Part shown: positions 1-8,553 of the stretch, in pieces
How positions within the stretch are numbered: the stretch's first letter is position 1
How the letters are laid out: each line of letters begins with the position of its first letter
Assembly (NCBI GenBank): GCA_021648525.1
Contig: JAKISP010000039.1
Location: forward strand, 1-38,882
Origin: Gammaproteobacteria bacterium
GTDB taxonomy: Bacteria; Pseudomonadota; Gammaproteobacteria; SZUA-140
Length of the DNA: 38,882 bases
Direction: 5' to 3'
The notes under the pieces: generated by a model
Databases searched by the model: none
Told to the model about the DNA's origin: nothing
Seen by the model: only the letters and a program-made list of their open reading frames with translations
Program-made: the position numbers and the translations under genes

Positions 1-352
1 GGGGGTTTTGGATCTTTTGGGGAGTTTGTGTGTGTGGGTGGGGGGGGGGGGGCAGCTAAAAAAGCAGGCTTCATAAGAAGTCCTATTTCACCCGTGCTAT
101 ATATTTTATAACAGGAATTTTCTTTATCTAATGCTTTAATCTGATTAAATGTGCCTGAATTCGTATAATCAGTGCGAAGGCCAAACGGTGTTATTTTTTG
201 CGTGTTGGGTATTTTTATATTATGACTGTCTTCTTTAACGTTGCTTTATCTGGCGCCTTTTTAGCGTTGGCACTGGCGATTACATCCAGTGAGGGGATTG
301 CTTTGGAGCCAGGATCAAGGGGTAATATTGAAATCAATAAACGGGGAGTACC
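1..352. other. Contig-edge region with possible broken minus-strand ORF
   Basis: The first 52 bases are G/T-rich and include a run of 13 G (40-52), which looks like a poor-quality contig edge. On the minus strand two reading frames look protein-like but are out of register. One (about 337 down to 215, TTG possible start) contains the stretch IPSLDVIASANAKKAPDK. The other is open from 245 to the window edge and contains ITPFGLRTDYTNSGTFNQIK. Together they could be one gene with a frameshift, either a real lesion or an assembly error near the contig end, lying just downstream of the 307-aa gene. A 44-codon plus-strand ORF at 222-356 is the antisense of this region. I do not recognise the product. 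Confidence 0.3.
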
Positions 353-1276
353 TTAACGAATCATGATCCACTCACCTGCTTTGTTTTTGTAGAAACCGAA
401 TTTTTGGATACTTATAATTTTTGCTTTCCGGCTTAAATAAACAATAGGAGAGCGTTGTTTCTGATCCAGAATCCGAACAATTCTCCCATTTGAAATAATA
501 TCTAAACCATAATTAAATTTATTTAAGAAATTATCCATAGACCCTAGTTTCCAGTCATCATCACCAATCAATCCTCCCGTATTCATAATCCGGTGGCCTT
601 GTTTTTTATCCTGATAGTGGTAAGCATAAGCAAACTCTTCTGCCGCTGGGTCGTATAGCGCACGAACACGTTCCTTATCCCCATCATTTAACGCTGCCCA
701 GACTTGTTTATAAACAGCCAACAGGCTTTCAAAATTTTCAGGTGTATCGTCGATCACCTGGCCATCTTGCCAAGCCCAACGTGGAAAGGGAGATTGAATG
801 GCAGTGCGTCGTTCAGTAATGGTTTGCTTCCCTGCATGACTAAGCACAACAGCTTCTTTATCACCATATTCAGTGACAGTACCTTCAAGCAGGAGGTCCA
901 CCTCATTCGTTGGGTTGAGTTTTATTTGCAGAAGAGGTTTTCCTTCATTGGGTAAACCATCTTTCTCGCGCACTGAGATGATCGCCTCAATATGTGCCTC
1001 TTTCTCGTATTGGCCACCATCCTCATCAAGAGGAAAGCTTCTAACCGTTAACACATTCTCACCGTCAATAATCGATTCAGGCACCGGCTTTTGCGAGATA
1101 GTCTGCCCTTGGCCATCATGATAATAAACAGGAATATCATTAAACAGAATTTCAGCACCCGTACCGTAGATATTAAACTCTAGTGAGAAGGTTGGCTGGC
1201 TATAGTTAGTATCTGCGAACACAGTATTCATCATCGTTATACCTATTAATATTATATATAGTCTTATTTTTTTCAT
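353..1276 (-). CDS. Exported hypothetical protein, candidate immunity protein
   Basis: 307-aa protein of no family I recognise. The N-terminus is a clear Sec signal peptide: K2-K3 positive end, hydrophobic core at about 4-18, and a VFA cleavage motif at 19-21, so the mature protein is probably periplasmic. The N-terminal half looks beta-rich. The C-terminal half (about 185-307) has a helix such as SLLAVYKQVWAALNDGD followed by strands, loosely like an NTF2/SnoaL cone fold. It starts one base after the stop of the 748-aa gene (TGA-C-ATG on the minus strand), so the two are co-transcribed. A large protein followed directly by a small exported one beside a T6SS cluster is the usual layout of an effector and its periplasmic immunity protein. 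That role is inferred from context only. Confidence 0.6.
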   Translation of the reverse strand: MKKIRLYIILIGITMMNTVFADTNYSQPTFSLEFNIYGTGAEILFNDIPVYYHDGQGQTISQKPVPESIIDGENVLTVRSFPLDEDGGQYEKEAHIEAIISVREKDGLPNEGKPLLQIKLNPTNEVDLLLEGTVTEYGDKEAVVLSHAGKQTITERRTAIQSPFPRWAWQDGQVIDDTPENFESLLAVYKQVWAALNDGDKERVRALYDPAAEEFAYAYHYQDKKQGHRIMNTGGLIGDDDWKLGSMDNFLNKFNYGLDIISNGRIVRILDQKQRSPIVYLSRKAKIISIQKFGFYKNKAGEWIMIR

Positions 1277-1277
1277 G

Positions 1278-3524
1278 TCAGTGTTTTACAAAATAACGTT
1301 TGATTGACGCTTGCTTTTCAGTATCATTTTTTGGTTTCATCCAGCTCCAGCGCTGCTCTTCTTCTGCGTTAAGTGTTACCTCCCCCTTCACTTGACCATC
1401 TTTAAATTCAACGGAACCATCAATATCTGCACTTTCATAGCTAATCTCACCATCAGCTTCAAACATCTCATCAGTTTGGGATTCTTTACTTTCAACTTGA
1501 ACCTTAACCTCTTCATACTTAGTCAAGGTCACATCAATCCCTTTAAACTCAACGGTATTGGAAAAGTAAATGCCAACGTCATCCTGTCCGAATTCATAAT
1601 CACCAGACCACTCAGTTTCACCTTTCAGCCCATAATGCACAGAAAATGAGATAATAAACCATTTCCCTTCTGCCTTTACCGCCCCCTTTAGTTTGGCGGG
1701 TATTTTCAACTCTCCTTTTACGGGCGCAACCGTCACATCGTGCTCGTTGACATGATGAAGGCCTTTTATCTCACTGGATTGAATATCAAGGGTCGCTTTA
1801 ACGGTAAAGATGATATCCAGTTCACCCCGTATGCCAACTGCCTGTTCTTCTTCAAAGTCCTCTTCTATACGTTTTTTAGCGTAACGTATCAATTCCGCTA
1901 CGGGCAGCGGTGCTAATGAAATCATCGAGTCCAGTACATCAACCTGAATATCGATATCAAGCAGCGGTTTGGCTTCTAGTTTTATGCGGTAATCATGGTC
2001 AACATAGGTAGACAAGCCATTTTCAACCAAGGCTGAGTCATAATCAATGGATAGTTTGGGCCACTGGATGACCAAACGGGTTTCATTTCCATCTTTGTTA
2101 TCTTTGCCATCCGCAGGCTTTTTCTTATCGGTTTGCGTCGCAATACGCATTAATGCCGCTTGGGGGTCATTGATCACTTCCAGCACTTTCGCCACTGCAT
2201 CACAGATTTTTTTAAAGCCATCAAGTGGCTCGGTGATGTACTTTTTATATTTCTCTTTGGCGTCGTGCTTTGTGCCATCATAAGTAAGATCGACATTGCC
2301 ATCAATTGCCAGCGCACTATATTTGACTTTTGCTTTACCCGGCACAAAATCGAGTTTGCCAAAATTGATATTGGTGCTCCAGTGCCATTTCATAGCGGGG
2401 TAAACATTGATGGCTACCTTTTTGATTTTAATATCAGGTGCTTCACAGGTCTCTTTTATACGGATATGATAGGTTTTAGGCTTTATGCTGGGTAGCCAGA
2501 GTCGCTCAAAAAAGTTGCTGTAATTCCAGTGATCGCAGCTCACTTTGAATGTTGTTTTAGTGGCCGTCGTTGATTTTAATTTATGTTCTCTTGAGATTCT
2601 GAATGCGCCATTTTTATGTAATGTGCATAAGTCATCGGCCTGAATTTCAGCGCTGATGAGTTCAAGTCCTTTCTCTTTGGTTTCGGTTGAGATCACTGAT
2701 AAGCTCGGCGTAATGCTCGTCTCTTTGGTGATTTGAACACTGCGCCCATGTGAGCATTGGATGATGGCGCTTTGCAGTGTGCACAGTGGCTTTTCTGCCG
2801 CCTCATTTTCTTGCGCGATAATAGCTGCCGCTGCGACACCGCCTCCCATGTCATGCGGCCCCAGCGATGCAGGCCTGACGGCTATCTCCTCGACCGGTGC
2901 ATTATCAGCCGCCTGTGCAGCATCGGCGGCAGGGGTCTTAAGCAGGCTTACCTGCGTTCGCGCCACCACCACCTGGTCACTCGCGATCGCTTGCGCAAGC
3001 GCTGCGCTGCCTGTACCTGCGGCTACTAGCCCCAACGATTTAAGTACGTTTTCAAGCTGCACGTCCGTTAAGTTAAGCTGCTCGATAAAGTCATTCGCCT
3101 GCTGGGGGTCTCGCTGGAACCACTGGGGGTCTTGCACATCGCCCGCGAGGTGCGCTGACACGGGCATAAAACGGTACTGTTCACCTTGCTCCGCTGTGAT
3201 CGCGGGGTAATCCACCTTTCGTCCTGCGCGATTAAAACCGTCAATTCTATAAACTTTGATCACGCCTCTCACCAGCAACCTGGCAATCGCCTGACGGCAA
3301 TCGAGTGGAGTGAGCCGATAACCAGAGGCACCTGCATCCGCCTCCTGTAAAATATCCACCCAGCGCTTATGCGATATATTCAGCCTTGAGACAAAGCGCT
3401 CTGTAAAGAAGTCATCTGAAAAATACTCGGCCTCAACCGTGACCCCCAACGGAGGCGAACAGAACAGCTGTAGGCGATAGTGGCAACCCACCGGGTCTTC
3501 TACGATGATTTTCTGTTGCAGCAT
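1278..3524 (-). CDS. Large hypothetical protein, candidate T6SS effector
   Basis: 748-aa protein without a signal peptide and of no family I can name. Residues 1-150 form a mixed alpha/beta region. Residues about 165-245 are Ala-rich and low in complexity, like a linker. Then comes a Cys pair, C248 and C257, in CTLQSAIIQCSHGRS. The remainder (about 260-740) is strongly beta-rich with alternating Lys/Glu strands and no evident transmembrane segment. It is transcribed divergently from the T6SS operon and is followed one base later by a gene for an exported protein. Absence of a Sec signal, multidomain layout, T6SS adjacency and the exported partner make a T6SS cargo effector the leading guess. 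It has no PAAR, Rhs, VgrG or MIX-type motif that I can see. The start at 3524 has only a weak upstream AAGAGA. It could also be an accessory structural protein. Confidence 0.6.
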   Translation of the reverse strand: MLQQKIIVEDPVGCHYRLQLFCSPPLGVTVEAEYFSDDFFTERFVSRLNISHKRWVDILQEADAGASGYRLTPLDCRQAIARLLVRGVIKVYRIDGFNRAGRKVDYPAITAEQGEQYRFMPVSAHLAGDVQDPQWFQRDPQQANDFIEQLNLTDVQLENVLKSLGLVAAGTGSAALAQAIASDQVVVARTQVSLLKTPAADAAQAADNAPVEEIAVRPASLGPHDMGGGVAAAAIIAQENEAAEKPLCTLQSAIIQCSHGRSVQITKETSITPSLSVISTETKEKGLELISAEIQADDLCTLHKNGAFRISREHKLKSTTATKTTFKVSCDHWNYSNFFERLWLPSIKPKTYHIRIKETCEAPDIKIKKVAINVYPAMKWHWSTNINFGKLDFVPGKAKVKYSALAIDGNVDLTYDGTKHDAKEKYKKYITEPLDGFKKICDAVAKVLEVINDPQAALMRIATQTDKKKPADGKDNKDGNETRLVIQWPKLSIDYDSALVENGLSTYVDHDYRIKLEAKPLLDIDIQVDVLDSMISLAPLPVAELIRYAKKRIEEDFEEEQAVGIRGELDIIFTVKATLDIQSSEIKGLHHVNEHDVTVAPVKGELKIPAKLKGAVKAEGKWFIISFSVHYGLKGETEWSGDYEFGQDDVGIYFSNTVEFKGIDVTLTKYEEVKVQVESKESQTDEMFEADGEISYESADIDGSVEFKDGQVKGEVTLNAEEEQRWSWMKPKNDTEKQASIKRYFVKH

Positions 3525-3564
3525 TGTCTCTTGTCGGCTCGTTTTGCATCACTTTAGTTATAAC

Positions 3565-3609
3565 GAGACCTTTGCACGATACCGGTGTGAAAAATCGTGC
3601 AAAGGACTC
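3565..3609. repeat. Palindromic IS/MITE-end-like repeat, copy 1
   Basis: The left arm GAGACCTTTGCACGAT (3565-3580) and right arm ATCGTGCAAAGGACTC (3594-3609) are inverted repeats with one mismatched position, separated by 13 bases. The left arm plus the following GATACCGGTGTGAAA-like stretch recurs at 27959-27986 (GAGACCTTTGCATGATACAGG). Sequences beginning GAGACCTTTGCA resemble terminal inverted repeats of IS5-type elements, so this may be a decayed transposon end or a small non-autonomous derivative. As transcribed RNA it would fold into a strong hairpin about 40 bases upstream of the 748-aa gene. Confidence 0.55.
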
Positions 3610-4022
3610 AAGTTTAATATGGTATGCCATATTTACACAGCCTTCCAGCGGGGAATTATAAACCATACCTGAAAATTTTTAAGCGTCACCGCGTATCCGT
3701 TTTTTAAGGAAAATGATACAGTAAGGCCTTTGCGCAGTTGTCCTTTTGCCCTCTAGCGGTGTTAAAAGCACGTCAATCGATACAGCAAACACCACCCTCT
3801 CACTATCCACGAGAACAACGTTATCGAGCAAAAAAAATAATATAAAAAAATTACAGGTGGCTCTATAACTACCCATATTCAGAATAAACCGATAATAAAC
3901 AAAAGGTTAGCCAGCCTCTCTTTTTCAGCAATGGGGCGTTAGTGCAGTTTCATACAAAATAAGGAATAATGACGTCCTATAATTAGGCATACTGAGCATT
4001 TAATCAGGATGCACGCCTTGAT

Positions 4023-4069
4023 CGCCATTAATATGGCGGCATATAAAACGCCCCGTATAAGCATTATAC
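4023..4069. promoter_or_regulatory. Tandem inverted repeats upstream of tagH
   Basis: Two perfect short inverted repeats precede tagH: CGCCAT-TAAT-ATGGCG (4023-4038) and GTATAA-GCA-TTATAC (4055-4069). The second ends 47 bases before the tagH ATG. Operator-like symmetry in the leader of the first T6SS gene suggests a binding site for a dimeric regulator. No known consensus was matched, so the regulator is unknown. Confidence 0.3.
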
Positions 4070-4116
4070 AAACCTAACTGGTTGAGTAATAAAGAGATAA
4101 GTCAGGATTTACCGAT

Positions 4117-5541
4117 ATGCCAATTGATCTCACAATAGTTAAATCACCTGAAACAGCGAGTAATGAGAGCCCTCGTCACACATTTTCTGAAAATGGTGGC
4201 TCGATTGGGCGCGGGGCGAATAACGCCTGGGTACTGGATGATCCTGAAAAATACATGTCGTCCGTTCACGCCCGCATTGATTATGAAGATGGCCAGTACA
4301 CACTCACCGATTTAAGCACCAACGGCACCTTTGTTAATGGATCAGTGGAACCACTCGGGGGTGGTAATAAGGTCACGTTGAATGAAGGGGATCGCTTTGG
4401 GATTAGTGATTATGAGTTTGCCATCGCTATCCGCGAGGCCGATTTAGCTAGCGCTAACCCATATCCAGCAGCCAGTAGCATCGATCCATTCACCGCCAGC
4501 CCTTTCCCACAAAACGATCCGTTTGCGTCCCCTGCTGCCAGTTATATGCCATCGCAGGTCGAAACGCCCGATTTTAGCAACACAGAAACAGATCCACTTG
4601 CACTGCTAGATAAGGCGAGCACGTCCGCCACTCAGGAGGAAGCGTTCTTTAGTAATACCTTTGCCAATAATGGCGATGCGCTTAACGATGCAGTGCAGTG
4701 GCCAGACGCAACAACAGAAAATAACTTAATTCCTGATAACTGGGATGATGATCTGTCTAACCAGGCATCACCGCCAGCTGTCGCACCGGGCAGTAGCATG
4801 GTGAATAGTAATGCCCTGACTGCGCTTGAAAATGAATGCCGTACCCTTAAGGAGCGAAATAAGCAGCTCTCCACTGAACTGGCGATGCTCAGGAAAACAC
4901 TTGGCGAACAGGCTGCAGGCAGCCATCAGGCAAACCGCGCGGCCACCTTGCAGGACGCCACCTTAATCGAAGCGATGGGGCTTACGAAGTGGAACCTGAA
5001 TGATGATAAAGTGATTCATATCAATGGCATTGCTGGCCAGATGGTGCGTGAAACCATGGAAGGGATGATGCAGGTGCTAAGCTTCAGGAAGAAGATCAAA
5101 GAAGAGTTCAGAATCAATGTGACCACCATTCAACCGATCGAAAACAATCCGTTAAAATTCTCAGCTAACATTGAGGATGCGATGGAAAACATGTTCATTA
5201 AGGAGAACGATGCCTATAAAGCGCCACTGGATGCGCTGCGCGAAGGCTTTCAGGGCATCTCTGAACACCAGGTTGCGGTACTGGCGGGGATGCAGGCGGC
5301 ATTTCGTGGCATGCTGGAGCGGCTTGACCCTGAAACACTTGAACAGCGTTTTGAGAAGTATAAAAAATCAGGGGTGATCCAGCTGGGTATGAAGCGAAAA
5401 CACTGGGAATCTTATAAAGATTACCATGCTGAAATGACAGAAAATCTGGACAACTCATTTCAACACCTGTTTGGTTATGATTTTGTACAGGCGTACGAAG
5501 AGCAGATGCAGCGCCTGGTTGCGGCCAGGAAGCCCTCATGA
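4117..5541 (+). CDS. tagH: T6SS FHA-domain protein TagH/Fha
   Basis: 474-aa cytoplasmic scaffold that binds phosphothreonine and switches T6SS assembly on. The N-terminal FHA domain (about 1-107) has its key residues: G31-R32, S48 and H51 in SSVHA, and N69-G70 in STNGTFVNG. A Pro/Ser/Asn-rich linker (about 110-245) and a short coiled coil (about 235-265, LENECRTLKERNKQL) lead to the conserved C-terminal T6SS-FHA domain (about 275-470). Length and layout match full T6SS FHA proteins (TIGR03354 type). It is the first gene of the plus-strand T6SS run and overlaps the next frame by four bases. With ppkA, pppA and tagF downstream it completes the threonine-phosphorylation pathway. Its likely ligands include phospho-PpkA and phospho-TssL. 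Confidence 0.95.
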   Translation: MPIDLTIVKSPETASNESPRHTFSENGGSIGRGANNAWVLDDPEKYMSSVHARIDYEDGQYTLTDLSTNGTFVNGSVEPLGGGNKVTLNEGDRFGISDYEFAIAIREADLASANPYPAASSIDPFTASPFPQNDPFASPAASYMPSQVETPDFSNTETDPLALLDKASTSATQEEAFFSNTFANNGDALNDAVQWPDATTENNLIPDNWDDDLSNQASPPAVAPGSSMVNSNALTALENECRTLKERNKQLSTELAMLRKTLGEQAAGSHQANRAATLQDATLIEAMGLTKWNLNDDKVIHINGIAGQMVRETMEGMMQVLSFRKKIKEEFRINVTTIQPIENNPLKFSANIEDAMENMFIKENDAYKAPLDALREGFQGISEHQVAVLAGMQAAFRGMLERLDPETLEQRFEKYKKSGVIQLGMKRKHWESYKDYHAEMTENLDNSFQHLFGYDFVQAYEEQMQRLVAARKPS

Positions 5542-5591
5542 GCATAAAACAAATCGCTAACAACCCTAACAACCCACTGAAGGAAGATACC

Positions 5592-6116
5592 ATGCGCTTT
5601 TCACCCATCTTTAAATTTGCGCTGGTGAGTCTCGCGCTTTTAACCAGCGTGGCTTGTACGACCATGAACAGCAAGGTCGGCGAAGCATTTAATCTTGATA
5701 CCGATCTTAAACTCACCTTTGTCGTGAGCGCTGATGCCAACCGTGATGACGATAAGGTTCCATCACCTTTGATCATTAAAATGTATGAGCTAAAGTCGCC
5801 TGATATGTTCGAGAAAAGCAACTTTATCGATATTTTCGAGCGGGACAGTGAAATACTGGGTGCTGATTTAATCGATCAACATCGGCTAAAGCATCTGCAA
5901 CCCGGTGAGGAACGTATGGTTCGCTTTGTGCTCAATGAAAAGACCCGATATGTGGGGCTGTTCGCTGAATTTTTGATGTATAAAGATGCAAAATATAAAT
6001 TAGTCATCCCGATCGCTCAAACAAACGTATTTAGCTCTTCAGCTGAAATTAAAATATCGACTAACAAAATGACCATTATTGAAAGAGAACCAGCTAAAGC
6101 AAACGTGCTTAAATAA
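5592..6116 (+). CDS. tssJ: T6SS outer-membrane lipoprotein TssJ
   Basis: TssJ is the outer-membrane lipoprotein that anchors the periplasmic end of TssM. I place the start at ATG 5592 because AGGAAG (5581-5586) lies five bases upstream and translation from there begins directly with a lipoprotein signal. The frame is open back to ATG 5538, which overlaps tagH but would add 18 polar residues before the signal. From 5592 the protein has 174 aa. The hydrophobic core runs at about 7-20 and the lipid-bearing Cys is C22 in LLTSVAC, with S at -3, less common than Leu. Thr at +2 is compatible with outer-membrane sorting. The rest is the beta-sandwich typical of TssJ (KLTFVVSADANRD, SPLIIKMYELKSP motifs). 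Confidence 0.93.
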   Translation: MRFSPIFKFALVSLALLTSVACTTMNSKVGEAFNLDTDLKLTFVVSADANRDDDKVPSPLIIKMYELKSPDMFEKSNFIDIFERDSEILGADLIDQHRLKHLQPGEERMVRFVLNEKTRYVGLFAEFLMYKDAKYKLVIPIAQTNVFSSSAEIKISTNKMTIIEREPAKANVLK

Positions 6117-6239
6117 AGTAAACTGTGGATGTAAACCCAGTCAATAATAAAATGAAATCACGCTATTCGCGTAACAATATTTTCATGCGCGTTAGTCATA
6201 TAAGATCCATTGGTAGGATAAAAATCCAGGCGGGGCGGC

Positions 6240-7574
6240 ATGTCATTAGATAGCAAGGTAGTTTGGTCAGAGGGGATGTTCCTTAACCCCCACCATTTCC
6301 AGCAACAGGAGCGCTATTTCGAGCGCTACATCGATGGAAAACATTCGACACAAAATTCATATGGCTGGGGTGTTGAACACATTGAAGTGGATCGTACGTT
6401 ATTAAAACTCGGCAAACTTTCCATCGCCAGTGCCGCTGGCGTGTTTCCAGATGGCACACCCTTCAGCTTTCCAGACCAGAATGACTCTCCACCCGTCTTT
6501 GAAGTGCCTGAAAACACCCTTAATCAGATTGTCTATCTGGCGATTCCGGTTAAGCGCCCCGGTGCTGTCGACATACTCACAGAAGATGAAAGCCAGGGGC
6601 TGGCACGTTATTATTCGGGTAACCAGGAAGTGAGGGATGTCTCTACCGAAGGGGGTGATAGCGTTAAGGTAGCGGTGGGCAAACTGCGTTTCCGTCTGTT
6701 ACTGGAATCCGATGATATGAGTGGCTACGCCTGCATCGGTATTTTAAGAATCATTGAGGCTAAAGCCGATAAGAAGGTGCTGCTGGATGATGAATACATT
6801 CCTACCTGCATTGATTGCAACGCCTCTCAACGACTCACCCGTTTTCTCTCGGAACTGGCTGGGCTGATCCAGCACCGCGGTGATTCAATTGCCGCACGCC
6901 TGGCCGACATTCAACGTGGCGGCACAGCCGAAATTTCAGACTACATGCTGCTGCAATTGATCAACCGCATCGAGCCGCTTACCGCCCACCTCGCTTCAAT
7001 GAAAGGACTACACCCCATTCAACTATTCGCTGAAGCGATACAGATGACAGGCGAGCTTGCCACCTTCTCTGCAAAAGATAAACGACCACCGCGTTTCCCT
7101 GCTTATCTGCATGATGATTTACAGGCAACCTTTTCACCGGTGATCAACGCTTTAAGGCAGAGCATGAGTATGGTGCAGGAACAGACCGCTGCCGCGCTGC
7201 CACTGGTTGAGAAGAAATTTGGTATCCGTGTGGCACAGATACCAGACCCATCCCTGCTGAATAATGCCCTTTTTGTGCTGGCTGTACGCGCGGATGTTGC
7301 AGAAAATTCAATCCGCACACACTTTCCGGCGCAGGTAAAAGTGGGGCCGGTTGATCGCATTCGCGAGCTGGTGAATGCCGCCCTGCCCGGCATCCCACTC
7401 AAACCAATGCCGGTTGCACCACGCCAGATTCCTTATCACGCGGGTTTCACCTACTTTGAACTTGAGCGTAATAATGCTTACTGGAAAGCGCTTGAAAATG
7501 CGGGCGGTATTGCACTGCATATTGGCGGTGACTTCCCTGGGCTGGATCTTGAGCTATGGACCATTCGACAATAA
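6240..7574 (+). CDS. tssK: T6SS baseplate protein TssK
   Basis: 444-aa cytoplasmic baseplate subunit that links the TssJLM membrane complex to the TssEFG wedge. The N-terminus carries the hallmark KVVWSEGMFLNPHHFQQQERY-type sequence (residues 6 onward), and the length is typical (about 445 aa). The C-terminus ends in the ALHIGGDFPGLDLELWTIRQ region expected of the membrane-binding domain. A 123-base gap separates it from tssJ and holds no promoter I can defend. The Shine-Dalgarno is weak (CCAGGCGGGG). tssL follows after 29 bases. Confidence 0.96.
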   Translation: MSLDSKVVWSEGMFLNPHHFQQQERYFERYIDGKHSTQNSYGWGVEHIEVDRTLLKLGKLSIASAAGVFPDGTPFSFPDQNDSPPVFEVPENTLNQIVYLAIPVKRPGAVDILTEDESQGLARYYSGNQEVRDVSTEGGDSVKVAVGKLRFRLLLESDDMSGYACIGILRIIEAKADKKVLLDDEYIPTCIDCNASQRLTRFLSELAGLIQHRGDSIAARLADIQRGGTAEISDYMLLQLINRIEPLTAHLASMKGLHPIQLFAEAIQMTGELATFSAKDKRPPRFPAYLHDDLQATFSPVINALRQSMSMVQEQTAAALPLVEKKFGIRVAQIPDPSLLNNALFVLAVRADVAENSIRTHFPAQVKVGPVDRIRELVNAALPGIPLKPMPVAPRQIPYHAGFTYFELERNNAYWKALENAGGIALHIGGDFPGLDLELWTIRQ

Positions 7575-7603
7575 CGCCACACAGACCACTCGGAATATAA
7601 ACT

Positions 7604-8533
7604 ATGGCTTCAGATGATTCGGACAACCAGGATAAAACGGTCTTTAAGCAACCCGTTAACCGCGGCGATGGCACGATTGTGCGGCCAGTACCAGGCGGGC
7701 GGGCTGCCGGTGGCTATGCGACACCTCAACCAGCTGCCGCCGATCCGGCCTCTGTTCCATCAAACTACACACGGCAACCCAATATTGATCTCGGTTCCGA
7801 GCAATTTAAGAACACCTACGGTCTGAATAAGCTGGTTAATGCCGCATCAGTATTAATTGCCGTCTTTTGCAAAACCCGCACATCACTTAGCCATCCTGAT
7901 GTCGCTGGTTTACACCAGCAGCTGGTACGCGAAATAAGGGCATTTGATGGCAAGATGCGAGAAGCGGGGGTTAAGCAGGAGGTCCAGCTGGCGGCACGCT
8001 ATCTTATCTGTACGATTCTTGATGAAGCGGTACTCAATACGCCGTGGGGCGCAGAGAGTGCATGGACGCAAAAAACCCTGCTCAGCACCTTTCATAATGA
8101 GACTGCCGGTGGTGAAAAGTTTTTTCTGATTATTGACCGGATGCGCAGTTCACCAGCAGAAAACATCGAGATTTTAGAGTTGATGTATATCTGTATTAGC
8201 CTCGGCTATGAAGGCAAGTACCGCGTGATTAACCGCGGACGGGATGCATTGGAGCAGTTACGAGATGAACTGTTCCATATTATACGAACCCACCGCGGCG
8301 AGTATGAACGCTCACTTTCTCCCCATGGGCGCGGTCTGAACAGCGGACGTAACTCACTCACCCAGCATATCCCGGTATGGGTTGCTGCTTCGGTATTTAT
8401 TAGTGTTTTAATATTAGGTTACAGCGGCACAAGGTATTGGCTACACCAGAGCACCGATCACGTGGCTGAACAGCTGACTGAGATTGCGAACGTCGATAGC
8501 AGCAAAAAACCGAACCTGTTCGAATCTAAATAA
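7604..8533 (+). CDS. tssL: T6SS inner-membrane protein TssL (DotU/IcmH)
   Basis: 309-aa TssL with a cytoplasmic DotU domain (about 70-245) containing the conserved YLICTILDEAVLNTPWG region, and a single C-terminal transmembrane helix (about 256-280) followed by a short periplasmic tail. There is no OmpA-like peptidoglycan-binding extension, so this is the short TssL class. The first ~65 residues are polar and disordered and contain DKTVFKQP (T12) and DGTIVRP (T24). These match repeats in the N-terminal tail of the PpkA-like kinase encoded downstream. In Agrobacterium, phosphorylation of Thr14 in TssL by PpkA recruits Fha, so T12 and T24 are likely phospho-docking sites here. The phospho role is inference. 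Confidence 0.95.
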   Translation: MASDDSDNQDKTVFKQPVNRGDGTIVRPVPGGRAAGGYATPQPAAADPASVPSNYTRQPNIDLGSEQFKNTYGLNKLVNAASVLIAVFCKTRTSLSHPDVAGLHQQLVREIRAFDGKMREAGVKQEVQLAARYLICTILDEAVLNTPWGAESAWTQKTLLSTFHNETAGGEKFFLIIDRMRSSPAENIEILELMYICISLGYEGKYRVINRGRDALEQLRDELFHIIRTHRGEYERSLSPHGRGLNSGRNSLTQHIPVWVAASVFISVLILGYSGTRYWLHQSTDHVAEQLTEIANVDSSKKPNLFESK

Positions 8534-8553
8534 TTGTTTGATCCGAGTAATTT

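Larger units (their letters stand above)
3525..4116. other. Divergent intergenic region before the T6SS operon
   Basis: About 590 bases lie between the minus-strand candidate effector and the plus-strand tagH. It holds a 16-bp-arm palindrome (3565-3609), a TATAAT hexamer (3978-3983) without a convincing -35, and two shorter inverted repeats near tagH (4023-4038 and 4055-4069). Short ORFs here on the minus strand have no credible ribosome site or protein features. The region probably carries the promoters for both divergent units. Confidence 0.5.

Noticed and set aside
222-356. 44-aa plus-strand ORF with a signal-like start
   Set aside because: It is the antisense of the more protein-like minus frames and overlaps the stop of the 307-aa gene.
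3679-3876. 65-aa minus-strand ORF in the tagH upstream region
   Set aside because: No Shine-Dalgarno, no domain, and atypical composition; treated as intergenic.
3932-3946. Sigma54-like -24/-12 site upstream of tagH
   Set aside because: TGGGGC and TGCA are present but the GG-to-GC spacing is one base short and the -12 element is poor.
5198-5821. 207-aa open frame antisense to tagH and tssJ
   Set aside because: It spans the junction of two well-supported genes and shows no family features.
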